A stretch of 64,000 nucleotides of DNA from Ananas comosus (GCF_001540865.1 NC_033625.1:10075741-10139740); one strand, 5' to 3'. Positions 22,427 through 35,415 are shown, counted from the first letter of the stretch. The notes: generated by a model not told the origin, from the sequence alone. Numbers and translations are program-made.

Positions 22427-24820
22427 ATATCCGTCTCTAGTACAAAAGTGGTGGTCTCTATACATATACGGGTACAACTCTCAACCTCTCACAAAAAGAA
22501 AACACGAGAGGTAGACCACCTATCGAACGATCCCTCGGTAAGCGCGCTAGCCCGAGGCGATACCCTTTCCACGATCCCTGGTCTCTCCCTGCGTGGAAGG
22601 TTCTGAAAACATCGAGAAAAAGAGGGCGTGAGAACTATAATTTATAGTTCCCAGTGGGCAATTACTGACCTCAGCTTTATGCACCACTAGGCCCCAAAAG
22701 AAAAGGGTAAGTACAATGATAAAAGCAATAATGACTGCGATATAAAGGCATAATTAAAATGCTAAATTACTAAACTCAAGTATAAACGATGTCATGGTGA
22801 TGTACATCTACGATATCATAATATCATGTCCAATGGCAATAACTAAGTGTTATTAACCTTTATCAATACATGATTTATAAGTTCTGTCATGGCAACCAAG
22901 TATGCTTTAATGCAATAAAAGACTATCAAGTATACTGCATGTCTCAACACTATGCTAAAAGCATATAAATGTAATTCAACTACTAAATCTATCTAGTAGT
23001 GATTAACCATTCTCAACACCGTGTCGATTTCCATTCCAATCAAGGACCTACCCAAGGGTAGTCCAGCTTGTGCCGCCTAAGTGCCTGTGGTAGCCCAACA
23101 TCCCTACTCTTGGAATGTGTCTGTCCCACTCGACCCCGTAGGCTTCTCAATACCGCACGAGCGAACATAAGTCGCGTAGGCTAACTCCGGAGTGCCGGCT
23201 TGTAGGGAGCGACCCTCACAAGCATGTGCGAATGAGCACAAATAGCAAGCAAGCATAGTCCAAGTCTCAAATATCCAATCCTCATGTCTCTAACATGGTA
23301 TGGTCACTAGCATCCCGAAGATCTAGTTTAAGTCACAATGTGAAGTTTCAACATTTGCTACGCCTAGTGCCCCTTGATGACACTTAGGCAATTTGATGTT
23401 CAACATGTATTCCCAAATCCCTCAATGGCCCTACCCGCTAGGTTCTCACATGTCCCGAGCTCAATGTCGCTTGATGACATTAGCTCTCTAGTTCACATAC
23501 CTTCTAAATAGCAATCTTGTCATCTTTCATGTCACAAGTAAACTCAAGTTTAAATGCATGAATCCGAACTCATTTTTACTATAGAAGTATGAAACCAAGT
23601 CTCATAAAGAATGCTAAATGCAACCAAAGATCTCCCAAGCAACTCTCTACTACATAGAGGTCCAAAATTTCATCATATATAACATATGCATTTTAAGCAT
23701 TCTAAAAATCATAATAAATACATCTAGTATGAACATGCATGCTTTTTCAATTTACGGAGCATATATAACCATATATGAGAATTTCTCATAGGTAGGCTAG
23801 GTCAAACCCACCGAACCGTCGCGTAGGGTCTCGATTCGCCGAACAAAGTTGCCCCCGAGTCTCAAAATACCCTAAAAGGATTGAGCGACAAGATACACGG
23901 GCATTACGATAAACTATAAGATCAAACTTTAACAAATTTAGCAAAAGGGCTAGAACTCACCTAATGTGTGAAAATCTCTCTCAAGCTCCAAAAGAGAGCT
24001 AAATCCCTTCCAATCCAAGCCCAAGGAAGGTTCTAAACCAACTAATTAAGCTCCAAAAGCCCTAGATTCAAAACGCCCAAAATAAGCCCTAAAACCTCAT
24101 TCTAGAGTTTCATCTCAAAACCATCAATAAAAATCCAATCTAAAGGGAGAGGATAAGTGGATTACCTCTTAGAAGCTTCAAATCAAGCTCTAAACTCTCT
24201 AAGTCCCGAAATCTCCCTACCACAATGCTCCAAATCCAAGCTCCAAAGGTGGAAAAGCTTCCAAAAGCATAAAGAGAAGGATTAAACCTTAAATCCGAGC
24301 CAAAAAGGGGATCAAATCCAAATGGGGCAAGGTGGAGCTCCTCTCACCTTCTCCTCCTCTGGTTCCAGCACAAAGAAAGCCCTAAGGGGCGTGGGTGGTG
24401 TTATAAGAAGGCAACAGTGCAAAAACACTCCTGCAGTTTCGAACTGCTCAAAATCTGCCGCCTTGTACCGGTACACGGGCTCTTGTACCGATACAAGGTC
24501 CACGAAATCCAAACCCGAGGCTCGGGTTGCTGGGCTCTGCGGCTCTGTACCGGTACAAGCTCCGATGGCTGTACCGGTACAACCATGAACCTTGTACCGG
24601 TACAAGCACAACCTTGTACCGGTACAAGCCTGCCAGAACTCAATCCGAGAGTCAGCCAAATCCCGTTTTTTCGGGTTTTGGTGCAAGGCTTTGTACCGCA
24701 AATCTCGGGACACGTGCCATAGGTCGGAACACAGTCAACGACCCACCAGAAAGTCTGGAAAAGCTCATAACACGGCCAATCACTCGAACCTCGCAATTTG
24801 CAAAGGTCCAGTGTGTTACA
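22427..24820 (-). repeat. Minus type I LTR, left-truncated
   Basis: It ends GTGTGTTACA, that is TGTAACACACTGGACC in coding orientation. GTACCGGTAC units lie at 24463-24625 and a TTATAAG TATA-like box near 24400. Conserved inverted repeats lie at 22625-22658 (a perfect GAACTATAA/TTTATAGTTC palindrome) and 23199-23222. The GGGGCGTGACA end is missing because the sequence starts inside the LTR at 22427. Confidence 0.8.
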
Positions 24821-26026
24821 GTTTACTAGTGGCATTAGACTTAGTGTGATAGAAACACATATGACTTGAACTTAGTATTGGATTGGTTATTGTACTAGAA
24901 ACTCTAGTTAACGTTGATCGAGTTGCATATTGGGATATTGCATTATAGGGTGCTAGATGGCAATTGTTACATGTCATGGCATGCTAGTGATAGTGTAGTG
25001 TTAATTGTTTAATACTTGTACTTATTATGCATGAGATTGGGACATAATGTTGTGAAACCCTATAATGGCATGATTGGTGTGGATTAAACTCTAGTTGAGT
25101 GACCACCTAGTGTATATGTGCAAGTAGTGCATCGAGAACACTTGAATTATGACGAGTGGCATCTAGTTAATGTAAACCTATGACGAGTGGCATATGTGAA
25201 TCTTAGTGTAGCTGAGACACTAGATTGATGAGTTTAGACACCTATTGGTTTCATGCTAATTTCCCTTAGTTGATAGGGTGCTCCCAATTAAGAAGGATTG
25301 GATCGTGCTTACATAGCCTGTCTGTGCTTGTAGGGTCGCTCCCCACAAGCTGTGCACTCCGGAGTATTTGTCACTTGAGGGGCAGTCACCATGCGCTGCC
25401 CGGACAGTCAGCGAGTTGTCCGCAGGCGGTCTTGGGGAATAGTTCAGCGAGGCTTTTCCCTATGAGTCTTACACACGTGAGATTGAGAACAAGTTTCGGA
25501 ATAGCCGATCAATTGGACAAGTTGACAAGTAAATGCTATCCTTGAGTATAGTGGCATAGTAGTTAGCTTTACTACAAGTGGTCTCGGGGGATAGTTCAGC
25601 GAGACTTCTCCCCTATGAGAGTTTTCGGGTTAGCCGAACGATTGGGTATGTTGATGAATAGCCTTGTTGATGAACATAGTAGTATGGTAGCTAGCCTTTA
25701 CTATGAGTACATCGATATTGAGCATAGTCGCTTGGTAGTTGGATTAGTGGATTTGCCGACATACAGTGAGTGGACATACTATTACTTCACCTATAAGATT
25801 TGAGCGGGGCAGCTTGTACCTAGTAGAGCGAGATTGAGTCGGGCGAGGAGCGGGGTAGATCTTTGCCTAGGACCTTCGAGATTGAGTCGGGCAAGGAGCG
25901 GGGAAGCTCTTTGCCTAGGACCTTTGAGATTTGAGATGTTAGGCAAGTTGGCCTAGTCGATTGGGTTGTAACATGAATAGTATAAGTAGATTGCATTCAT
26001 ACCATGATTAGACATAGTAGACTGCA
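24821..26026 (+). repeat. Plus LTR, middle part (continues 18400-19106)
   Basis: This is R/U5-type sequence in plus orientation. A conserved stem-loop lies at 25327-25349 (CTTGTAGGG, loop TCGCT, CCCCACAAG). Two near-identical GGG(G)ATAGTTCAGCGAG phrases lie at 25434 and 25588, and two GCGAGGAGCGGGG phrases at 25838-25900. The spacing from the TATA box at 18813, after removing the inserted block, resembles the intact LTR at 5187. It is interrupted at 26026 by a solo LTR. Confidence 0.65.
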
Positions 26027-28708
26027 TGTCACGCCCCGGGACCGATACCAATTTGGCCCGACCCGAGCATGTCAAACAGACGCCGAACGGACAGAGTTTC
26101 CCCTATCCGCCCAAGGCTCATCACATGTACATTTTCATCAATAGAGAAAAGCACTAACGGAAGCATACACAAACGGCTTACACGAGGGTAAGCAATAGCC
26201 ATTAGTGAAAGAAAAGGAAACTAAACATTCACTTGTACTATGATTCATTTTTTATCATATACATTGCATTCATCTTGTTCATTTTCGGATTCCTTACATT
26301 TCATTTCATCATCTCTTTCTTACATCACATTTACCACAAAATACACATTACATTCTTTTCTTTACATCCTTTACCATCATGTACAAAAGATGATCGTAGG
26401 GTACTTTACTACAAAATGAAACCCAACTTTGGTGGCCTCTGTCTAAGGCGCGATACCTTTACCTCGGTCGCTCGCCAGCTCACTCGGTCCCGGCTCTGTG
26501 GAAATAGTGGGGTGAGAACTACAACAAAGTTCCCAGTGGGTTCGGCCTCAACATCACCGACTTTTCCACTAGGACTAACTCAGGCATAATAGAAAGAATA
26601 AGCTGCATATAGTAACCAATCTATACATGATGCTAATATGTCTGAACAATAAAGCAAGGGGTATGCTCAACAATAAATAAATGCAGATTATGCAAATTCT
26701 TTCGTTCTTTATCTTTACACTTTGTTCTTTGTTCTTTGCTCTTTGCTCTTTGTTCTTTATTCTTTTCTCTTTGTTCTTTATTCTTTAATCTCAAGGCTAA
26801 CCCGGGGGTTTCGCCACATTAACTTGCTTCACATTAAGTCCCATCATCGCAGGAACTCACCCGCTAGGACCGTCCTTCGGGTTTACTCCAACCCGTGATG
26901 CATAACTCCGGAGCGCATCGCCCGAGGGGAGCGACCGCCTCCGGAGCACGGAACTCATAGCAAGTATGATCATATCCTTAACTCAAAGGATTTATAAGTT
27001 CAATCTTGACTTTACACTAGCTCTAGTGTTCTTTATGTCACTTTATGTTGCAACTCTAGCAATCGTTGTTCTTTACTTTTTCTTTTACTTTGCCATCTTT
27101 AGCATTCTTGTCTTTACACTTCTTGTTCTTATTGCCCATTTTACTTTAACTTTACACATTGTCATTTCATCATCCTTTACATCACTTTGGTTCTTTGCTC
27201 ACACTAACTCTAGTGTCACTTTACTTTACGTTTCAAATGCCACTCGATCTATGTCATTGTGCCACTCGTTTCTTTTGGCTCACTTTAGCACTCACATTTC
27301 TCTCATGCATACATATAGGGTTTCTAACATTCATAAGGTTCTCAACCATCACATTTGGCAAGATGTACTCACAATCATGGAACATCACATTTTTATCATC
27401 ACTTTACCCTAAAATGCATGCAACAAATAATATAACATATGCTCAATTGAATGACACATTAGGCATAGAGGAAAGTTCAACGAGTTTGAGAAGCACCACC
27501 CCTCGTAGGCTTTCAAAGGTGCTCCGATGATTTTCTTTGGGATTTTTAGACTTCTCGTTCTTTACCTGCGGCAAAACAAAGCCAAATTAGGCTTATTTGG
27601 CCATAACTTTACATTGGCTTTTCGTAACATTAATCCGAGCGCACCAACGCGTCGGAAATACCCCCAATTAGGTTTCTAGAGGGTCAATTGCACTTAGAAA
27701 TCCCTATGAGCGAAAGCCCCAATTTTGGTGCCCTAGCTCCATAGCATCATCAAACCTAGGGTTTGATCTCAAAGAGAAGCAAAAGTAGCTTCAATATACT
27801 CTAAAGAGTTCATCTAAACCATTCCTAGCTCATTCCAAACCCTAGTTTGGATTTCACCATGAGAGGGGTCAAGCTCTCCTTCAAGCTTTACCTCCAACAC
27901 CAAACCCATGGTCTTGATCTCAAAGGAAGCAAAAAAAAAGCTTCACATACTCTGAAAGCTCCTTAAAAACCATTTCTAGGTCATTTGGCTCTCACCTTAG
28001 GGTTTTAGCATGATTAGGGTTGAAGCTTACCTCAAAGCTTTCCCTAACTTGCACTAGAGAGGAAGAAGATGAAGTGGCTTCACTCCAATAGCTTCTCCTC
28101 CACCTTCTTTTCCTTCTTTTCCTTTGTCTTCTTCTTCTCCTTCTTTGTCTTCTAGAGAGAGAAAGAGAGGAGAGAGTGTGAGAGGGAGTGGAATGAGAGA
28201 AAATCTCATTAGCCCTCATAACATAGCTATTGGGTTGCATAATTGCTATAAACCCCTCAACTTTCACTTTAATACACTGCCCGAACTGGGCAGTTCGCGC
28301 AGGCGGGGACCGGTCTCTCCTTCAGGGACCGGTTCCCGAAGGTCGTCCCAGCGTAGCCAGAGCTGCTGCGCGCAGTGCAACCGGTCTCTCCTTGGGGGAC
28401 CGGTCTCTCGGGGACCGGTCTCTCAGGCAGGGACCGGTTCCCGAGAGCTGGTTTTTCAGGACTTAGCCGATTTTTCGGCTGTCTCACTTCATACGCGTTC
28501 GGGGACCGGTCTCTCCCACCAGGGACCGGTCCCCGAGAGCTCAAAATCTGCAGTTTTGCAGAATTTGATTCTTTAGCTCTCGAAAACCTTCCACAACGTA
28601 CTTTTAATCATTTTAACACCTTCGGACTTTCCGAAGTGTACCATCCTCGCACTTTGGTCAATTTGACTAAAGTTTGATACTTATTTTTCGAATTTTTGGT
28701 ATATTACA
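26027..28708 (-). repeat. Type II solo LTR with target duplication CTGCA
   Basis: The plus strand runs TGTCACGCCCCGGGACCG to GGTATATTACA, 2682 bp, between perfect CTGCA repeats (26022-26026, 28709-28713). GGGACCGGTCTC units lie at 28305-28535. A TATA-like TATAAAC lies at 28248 (read on minus). A pyrimidine leader lies at 28085-28155. Conserved inverted repeats lie at 26175-26193 and 26506-26540, with a weaker one at 26921-26946. A CTTTGTT-type heptamer minisatellite lies at 26698-26790. It sits inside the plus LTR 24821-29442. Confidence 0.93.
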
Positions 28709-29442
28709 CTGCATAACTATGTTGTAGTTGTATTCATTACACTGTTGAAGTATACTAGCATGATAGTAGGTTATTGCTAGATGATGTTCCATGCATTCTT
28801 TGCATTTGATGGCATAGTAGATATAGTAGCAATGTATTTCTATCTACCTTTCTATCTATCTATCTGTGCCAGCTTGGACCTAGTGGGAAGATCGGCGAAG
28901 TCGGCGGCCGAACCCACTAGGAACTATATTTATATAGTTCTCACCCTGTGTCGTTTTGGGGTACAGGTACACACGAGAGCGGACCGGCAGATGATCGCGG
29001 TAAGGGCTTAGCGCCCTAGTGCTAGTTAGTAGATGCTTTCCTACTGCATTAGGGTTACCCTATATATTGAGAGTAGATGATGTATAGGGCGTGAGGTATA
29101 TTTTGAGATGAATGTAAACTAATGTTTATATTTTGGGGAAATGCAAAGTTGTAATTAATTGTATCATGTTGAATTAATGTAATAGCTTAGTATCTTTCTC
29201 TCTCTTTTGTTTCACTGGTATTTTTATTACTCGTGACGCTTGCTCTTGTAATGTTCAGCACTGTTTGTGCTCCCACTGTTGTTGTATGATCGTGTAGGTA
29301 TTCAAGTTGATTTCCTAGGGACTTGTTGTACACGATCGTGTTGTTTAGCCTTGGGCGGACATGGGAGGTACTGTCCGTCCGGCGTCCGTTCGCCGCGCCC
29401 GAACCGTGCCAAATTGGTAGCGGTCTCGGGCGGGGGTGTGAC
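28709..29442 (+). repeat. Plus LTR, 3' end (continues 24821-26026)
   Basis: It resumes directly after the CTGCA duplication. It carries the conserved GAACTATAT/ATATAGTTC stem at 28914-28946, a CGGACA...TGTCCG inverted repeat near 29354-29373 and the LTR terminus GGGCGGGGGTGTGACA. From 28749 on it is reproduced in complement at 35477 onward. Confidence 0.8.
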
Positions 29443-30738
29443 AGCATAGAGGTCCAACATGCATTGTATACAACATAAGCATTCTAAAATTCATAAATAA
29501 TGCATCTAACGTGAAAGTGCATGATTTTCTATTTTACGATACTTAAATCAACAAAAATGAGATTTTCTCATTTTTTGGTGAGGTCAAACCTACTAAGAGC
29601 TCCACATGACCCTTCGTTGCCACGACTCTCCTAGCTCCAAGACTTTAGGTGTTGTCACAATGCTACGATTCCGGTTTCGTGATTTTTGGAAGCTTACGCC
29701 GCGAGCTGCGGCAATCTATACCAAAATCGGCATTTTCTTCAATATCTTCGCGTAGCCTCGTCGTATCGCCGAACCGACTTCGCTAGCGCGTTCGTATACC
29801 TAACAATTAGGTTTGAATAGGTTCAATTAAGATCAAACCCCTTTATATCGCAAACCCTCTTTTTAAGCCCTAACATGCTACTACTGCAAGAAATCACCAA
29901 ATTGGAACTTGATTCATGCAATTAACATGTTATTAGCATCTAGGGAGTCCTCTAAACCCATTCCTAGAGCATATAATTGAGGCTCTAAAATTCTACCATT
30001 AAAACCCTATGAAGCTTACCTCTCAAGCTAGCTCCAATGGCTAAGTGATGAAGAGGATGAAGACTTTCACCTCCAAGCAACTCCAATCTCCTCCAAATCC
30101 CAAACTTAACCTCCAATTTCTCCTCCAATTAATCCTCTTTTGTGAAGAGAGAGATCTTAGAGACAAAGAGAGAGAGAGAGAAAACAAGCTTGCTCTCCAA
30201 GCCTCTCTCGGGTTGGGCACAAAGGAGAAAAAGAGTGCAAGTTCAAATATATATATACCCCCAAAATACTATTCATCTAGCAGAACTGACGTTTTTCGCC
30301 GAAACCCTTCTGAATGTTTGATTGCGCTCAAATTTGACAGTCAGGCTCGGTTTTACCTAACTAGAAAAAAAAAATTTAAATCTTTCCGTTACGACCATGT
30401 TTCGTCACCGAAAGCTCTACCGAACTGTAATCTCTAATAGATAGCAGTCGGATTTTATTTTTTACCTTCCGGGTGTCGGATCGACCTAAAACTTTAAATC
30501 TAGCCTCATAAAAATATTCCTGACATATTCCCAAATTTTCATAATTTTTCGACATTGTATATTTTCTGCTAAAATATCAGCCCCGTTTCTCACAGAAAAT
30601 TTTAAATTTTCTGTTTTCATTCCGATTTCAGCACAAGTCGTTCTCGACTTATATTCTACTTCTATAAGTCCAATAAAAATAGTATCTCACACTATTTTTA
30701 TTTATTTTTACCCTATTATAAAAATCTGGTATACTACA
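29443..30738 (-). repeat. Minus LTR fragment (U3 side) inside a reverse transcriptase gene
   Basis: It ends GGTATACTACA on the plus strand, a type II LTR start in coding orientation. Just after it RT coding sequence begins. Its other half is missing: the left side is cut by the plus LTR ending at 29442. The A-, T- and pyrimidine-rich parts resemble 42300-42450 read as complement. A GA repeat at 30160-30180 marks the leader. Confidence 0.7.
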
Positions 30739-30922
30739 TTGCCATCGAACCGGGAGATTGAGTTCGTCATTGATTTGATTCCCGATGCGGCGCCAATTTC
30801 GAAGGCTCCGTAAAGAATGGCACCGGTGGAGCTACTGGAGTTAAAGGCCCAATTGCAAGACTTGCTCGATAAAGGCTTTGTGAGGCCAAGTGTGTCGCCG
30901 TGGGGAGCTCCGGTGCTATTTG
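30739..30922 (+). pseudogene. Ty3/gypsy reverse transcriptase, N-terminal piece
   Basis: The plus-strand translation gives REIEFVIDLIPDAAPISKAP, a stop, then [21 protein letters not shown] and PWGAPVLFV. This is the conserved entry of Ty3/gypsy RT. The codon run is cut at 30922 by the solo LTR at 30923 and resumes at 33486. An in-frame TAA replaces the Tyr after APISKAP. This is the first of three RT pieces of one plus-strand element. Confidence 0.9.
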
Positions 30923-33485
30923 TGTCACGCCCCGAGACCGCTACCAATTTGGTCCGGTTCGAGCGCGTCGAATAGACGCTAAACGGACAGCACCTCCCTT
31001 GTCCGCCCAAGGCTAAACACCCATATCGTGTACAAGAATTTGCCCAGAAATAAAAATTCTATACATACACAATCAACGAAGGGCACAACAAGTGCCCACA
31101 ACTAAGAGCAAGAGTCATATGTATATACAAGTGAACAAAAGAGAGATTTACTAGCTATTACATCACATTGCATTCATTTACCTCAGGTTACATTTACATC
31201 TTTTCCAAAATTGATACACGTTTACTAAATAATCCCAAAATACATACATCAATAGCTCTCCAAATTCTCACCTACATGAGTCCCTCAAATGTATAAGGTA
31301 ATACTAATGCAAAATAGGAAAGCTACTATGTACTACTGCTCGGGCGCGATGCCCTTGCCGCGGTCCTCACCCGACGTACTCGTACTACGCCCTGCAACAA
31401 AGTGGGGTGAGAACTATTGTCCATAGTTCCCAGTGGGTTCGGCAGCCGACTCCGCTGATCTCCCCACTAGGTCCTAATGGACAAAAACAGATAGATAGAT
31501 AGATATAAAAAATGTAAATGACATAGTAAGAAAACTATGCTACTATACCTAAATCATGTGTAATGTATGCATGCATCATATAGTAAGTAGTTTACTAACA
31601 TGCCACTATGTCCACTGCAATATCCAATAAGCAAATGTTCAATGACAGTGATGTCCACTACAATGTCCAATAAGCAAATGTTCAATGACAGTGCTATTCT
31701 CTTGTTTACTCAATCCTTAGCGATCCCTTGGGTCGCCCACGACTCACCTTGCCATCCCGTATGGTAAGGAGACTCACCTCGCTCTCAAACCCGGGACCGT
31801 CTGCGGGACATCAACTCTGTCCCTCTCGCACCAAACTCCAGAGTGCACGACGACTTGTGTGGCGCGACCACCACAAGTATAAACAGACTGTGAGTATGAT
31901 CCATCCTCTCAACTCGAGGATACCCTATCAACTAGGGCTAAAAGTCACTCGGGAATCCACCTATCCCAATGTCCATATGTAAGTATTTAACTACACTATG
32001 TTCTTGTTCAACGAGTCATCACTAGGGAGTCCACCTATCCCTAAGTTCATATGTCATTAGTGTCATTGTACACTACATTATATGCCACTCGTTCTGTTCA
32101 TTTGTCAATCACATGCCACTCATTATGTCACTAGGAAACCATGAAGTCCATCTCTTTTCCTCGGCAATATAGGATTCAATGTCAAGACCCAATCCCCATC
32201 TATCCATAATACCAAGCATTCAACTCATACTATGATATCAATTAGAAAGCATAAGGAATGGAATAAAATGCAATCCTACAATGCAATATGCAAGAGATGC
32301 GAAATCATGGTATACTAAGACATAGAGAGGAACCCGGTTGCTTCGGGATGACACCACCCACATTTTGATGATGTCGAGGCTCTTAAGAACCCTACTCGGC
32401 ACTTGTTATGATGTCGTCTCAGCCTCCTAGGCGGAAACGAAGCTCGATCGGTCTTGTTTTGCCGATATCTTTTCAACGACTCGACAAATGCTCAATACGT
32501 CCTCGCCAACGCGTTTAGACACCTAGCAATTAGGTTTAGATGACATCAATTGAGATCAAACCCTATTAACAAGCAGAGCCCCAATTTGGAGCTCTAGATG
32601 TGCATCTATAGCAAACTATCCCAATCAAACTCTAGATTTAAGCTTTAAACCTCTATTAAGCATGCTAGAATTCTAATCAAACCATTTCTAGAGCTATAAA
32701 TCCAAACCCTAGGTTTCTACCATTAATGAGCTTGGAAGCTTACCTCTAAGCTTGCTCCAATGATGAGGAGAGGAAGAAGAAGATGACCAAGGCCCTTCTC
32801 TAGCTTGCTTCTCCTTCTTCTCCACCTTCTTCTCCTTCCTTTCCTTCTTCTCCTTCTTCACTTCAAGAGAGAGGGAGAGAGAGCTTAGAGAGAGAAGGAG
32901 AGACGGTTGGGTGTGAAAATGAGAGGGATAGAGGGTGATCTCCATTCTATACCCCTAACTAATGCAACAATTGCATCCAAGCCCCTCAACTTTGCTTCTC
33001 TCACACTGTCCAGACTAGGCAATTTTTGTGCTCGGGGACCGGTCTATCCCTAAAGGGACCGGTCCCCGAGAGCCTTTCCTGTGGGCAGAGGCTCTCAGCC
33101 AGTTTATAAGCGTACGGGGACTGGTCTTCCCCGCCAGGGACCGGTCCCCAAGAGCATAATTGGTGCGTAGCATTTTTCTGCCACTCACTATGCTTACGGG
33201 GACCAGTCCTTCCCACCAAGGACCAGTCCCCGAGAGCAAGACTTGTGCGCAGAGCTTCTCTGCCGCACCCTTTGCTTACGGGGACCGGTCCTTCCCACCA
33301 GGGACCGGTCCCCCAGAGCAATTTCTGCAAAGTGCAGATTTTTGCACAACTTGTTCTCGCGGGTCCGTTGCAATACACTTTTTGGGTTTTTGACTTCTTC
33401 GTCTTTTTAGAAGCATACCCACTCGACAATTAGTCGATTCTGAGCGAAGTCCAACTCTCGGATTTCGAGAATTCACTTCCTTACA
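30923..33485 (-). repeat. Solo LTR with target duplication ATTTG
   Basis: It begins TGTCACGCCCCGAGACC and ends CACTTCCTTACA, 2563 bp, flanked by ATTTG (30918-30922, 33486-33490). GGGACCGGTCCC units lie at 33034-33315, a TATA-like CTATACC at about 32945 and a pyrimidine leader at 32810-32870. Inverted repeats lie at 31081-31098 (GGGCAC...GTGCCC), 31401-31438 and 31853-31878. ATAG repeats lie near 31489-31505. It splits the RT gene at the V-L-F-V codons. Confidence 0.95.
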
Positions 33486-33775
33486 ATTTGTAAGAAAAAA
33501 AAGATGGCACACTTTGACTCTGTGTGGATTATCGCGAGTTGAATAAAGTGACAATTAAGAATAAGTACCTGTTGCCGAGAATTGATGATTTATTCGATCA
33601 GTTGCAAGGGTCGAAGGTGTATTCGAAAATTGATCTTCAATCGGAATATCATCAGTTGAAGATCCGGCCGAAGGATGTGCACAAAACGGCGTATCGTACG
33701 CGGCATGGCCATTATGAGTTCACGGTAATGCCGTTTGGGCTTACTAATGCCCCTACAGCATTTATCGACTTGATG
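33486..33775 (+). pseudogene. Ty3/gypsy reverse transcriptase, palm piece
   Basis: It continues the RT from 30922. A run of eight A causes a frameshift. A [19 protein letters not shown] block follows, in which CGA has become TGA. The frame then stays open through [14 protein letters not shown] (usually SGYHQL in the family), [20 protein letters not shown] and IDLM. It is cut at 33775 by an LTR start. The YxDD catalytic part is found at 44887, so about 18 bp of coding sequence is missing between the pieces. Confidence 0.92.
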
Positions 33776-34110
33776 TGTCACGCCCCGGGACCCGGCATAG
33801 GCTCTGCCCGGTGCGTGCTGAGACACGCCATATGCCTGCACATATAAGGCGTCTATAACAAAGTCATATGAAAGATAAAATAAACAATGACTAACGATAT
33901 CAGAGCAAATATGCAGCTAAGTTCTATCAACAAGCGGAAATAAAAAGGAAAAAAAAAGAGACTAAACCATTAGAACATAAAGAAACTAATACATCATAAG
34001 TCTCCAGATACAAAAGTAGGGTGGTCTCTATAATAAGTTACAAAACTCTCACAACCTCTCCAACAGAAAACAAAAGAGAGGTGAACCACCTATCGCCAAA
34101 TCCCTCGATA
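33776..34110 (-). repeat. Minus type I LTR, first 335 bp, ending at an N
   Basis: It starts TGTCACGCCCCGGGACCC and matches the same region of the LTR at 11404. It stops at the single N at 34111. The complement-written copy at 40504-40838 covers the same bases and continues past this point, to about 43195. Confidence 0.85.
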
Positions 34111-34111
34111 N
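34111..34111. other. Single N marking a faulty join
   Basis: One N separates normal sequence from the complement-without-reversal block. The LTR interrupted here does not continue on the other side in either orientation. Confidence 0.95.
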
Positions 34112-35415
34112 CGAGTTTCCTTACTGTGTAATCCGTATCTCTCTTCAAGTTACTCAAACTTTTCGTGGTGGGTGGAGCATCCGGAGGTTTCCACGAGGTT
34201 GCTAAAAGAGGCCTAAAAATCTGGGGAGCAAGAAATGGACGCCGTTTTGCTTGGGTTTAATCCGAGTAAACCGAGTATTGAAATGTAGCTGAAAAGCATT
34301 GTAATTAGGCTCGCGTGGTTGCGTAGCCTTTATGGGGGTTAATCCAAAGATCTCCCAGTTAACGTGAATCTTTAGGGAGTACTCGTTTTCGGGGTTAAAC
34401 CCACGGGATCGAGGTTATCGTAGTACAGTTTGGATCCCAAACTAGAGTTTCTCTTCGTTTTCATCGAAGTTATATGAGATTTCTTGGGTAGATCTTGGTA
34501 AGGATCCGAGTAAGGTTTTGGGATCAAACCTAAAGTGGTACTCTCCACCCAAGTTCGAGTGGAAGTTCGAAATGGAGGTTGTGGTTTGGGTACCTGAACT
34601 AGAGTTTTCTTCGTTTTTTTTTCGAAGTGTTTGAGAAGTTTATGAGGTAATTTTTGGTAAAGATTCAGTAAGTTTTGAGTGGGATCCCAAAATGGTGTTA
34701 TATCCTAGTTTCGAATGGAAGTTTCGAAAGGGATTGAACGTGATCTCTCCTTCTTCTACTTCGGCGAAGTGAGGTTTTCGAAGAGGAGGTGGAAGGAAAG
34801 GAAGAAAAGGAAGGACAGAAAGGAAGAAGAGGAAGAGGAAACGGAAGATCTCTCTCTTTCTCTCCTCTCTCACATTCTCCCTCACCTTACTCTCTTTCCT
34901 AGAGTAGTCGGGGGTATTGTATTGGTAACCCAACGTGTTAACGATAATTTGGGGAGTTGAAAGTGACATTATGTTGACGGGCTTGACCCGTCAAAAGCGC
35001 GTCCGCCCCTGGCCAGAGGGGCTGATCCCTGGCCAGGGGCTCTCGAGCAGGGTCGCGTCGGTCTCGACGACGCGCGTTACGTTGGCCAGGGAGGAACCCC
35101 CTGGCCAGAGAGCCCCTGGCCAGAGAGTCTGTCCCTGGCCAAGGGCTCTCGATGAAAGAGTCCTGAATCGGCTAAAAAGCCGACAGAGTGAAGTACGTGC
35201 GCAAGCCCCTGGCCAGAGAGGGTGGTCCCTGGCCAGGGGCTCTCGAGTTTTAGACGTCAAAACGTCTTAAGTTAGGAGATCGAGAGCTTTTGGAAGGTGT
35301 TGCGTGAAAATTGGTAAAATTGTGGAAGCCTGAAAGGCTTCACATGGTAGGAGCGTGAAACCAGTTAAACTGATTTCAAGCTGTATGAATAAAAGGCTTA
35401 AAAGCCATATAATGT
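34112..35415. repeat. Within the block: type II LTR written in complement
   Basis: After in-place complementing this is close to, but not identical with, the LTR at 26027-28708 (from about 27447 onward). It includes the ACCGGT array, which appears here as CCTGGCCAGG at 35005-35250, and ends GGTATATTACA. At 35416-35455 it is followed by a polypurine-type tract and the start of a GTCCGCGAAA block. It is therefore a 3' LTR of a second copy, not the solo LTR itself. Confidence 0.85.
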
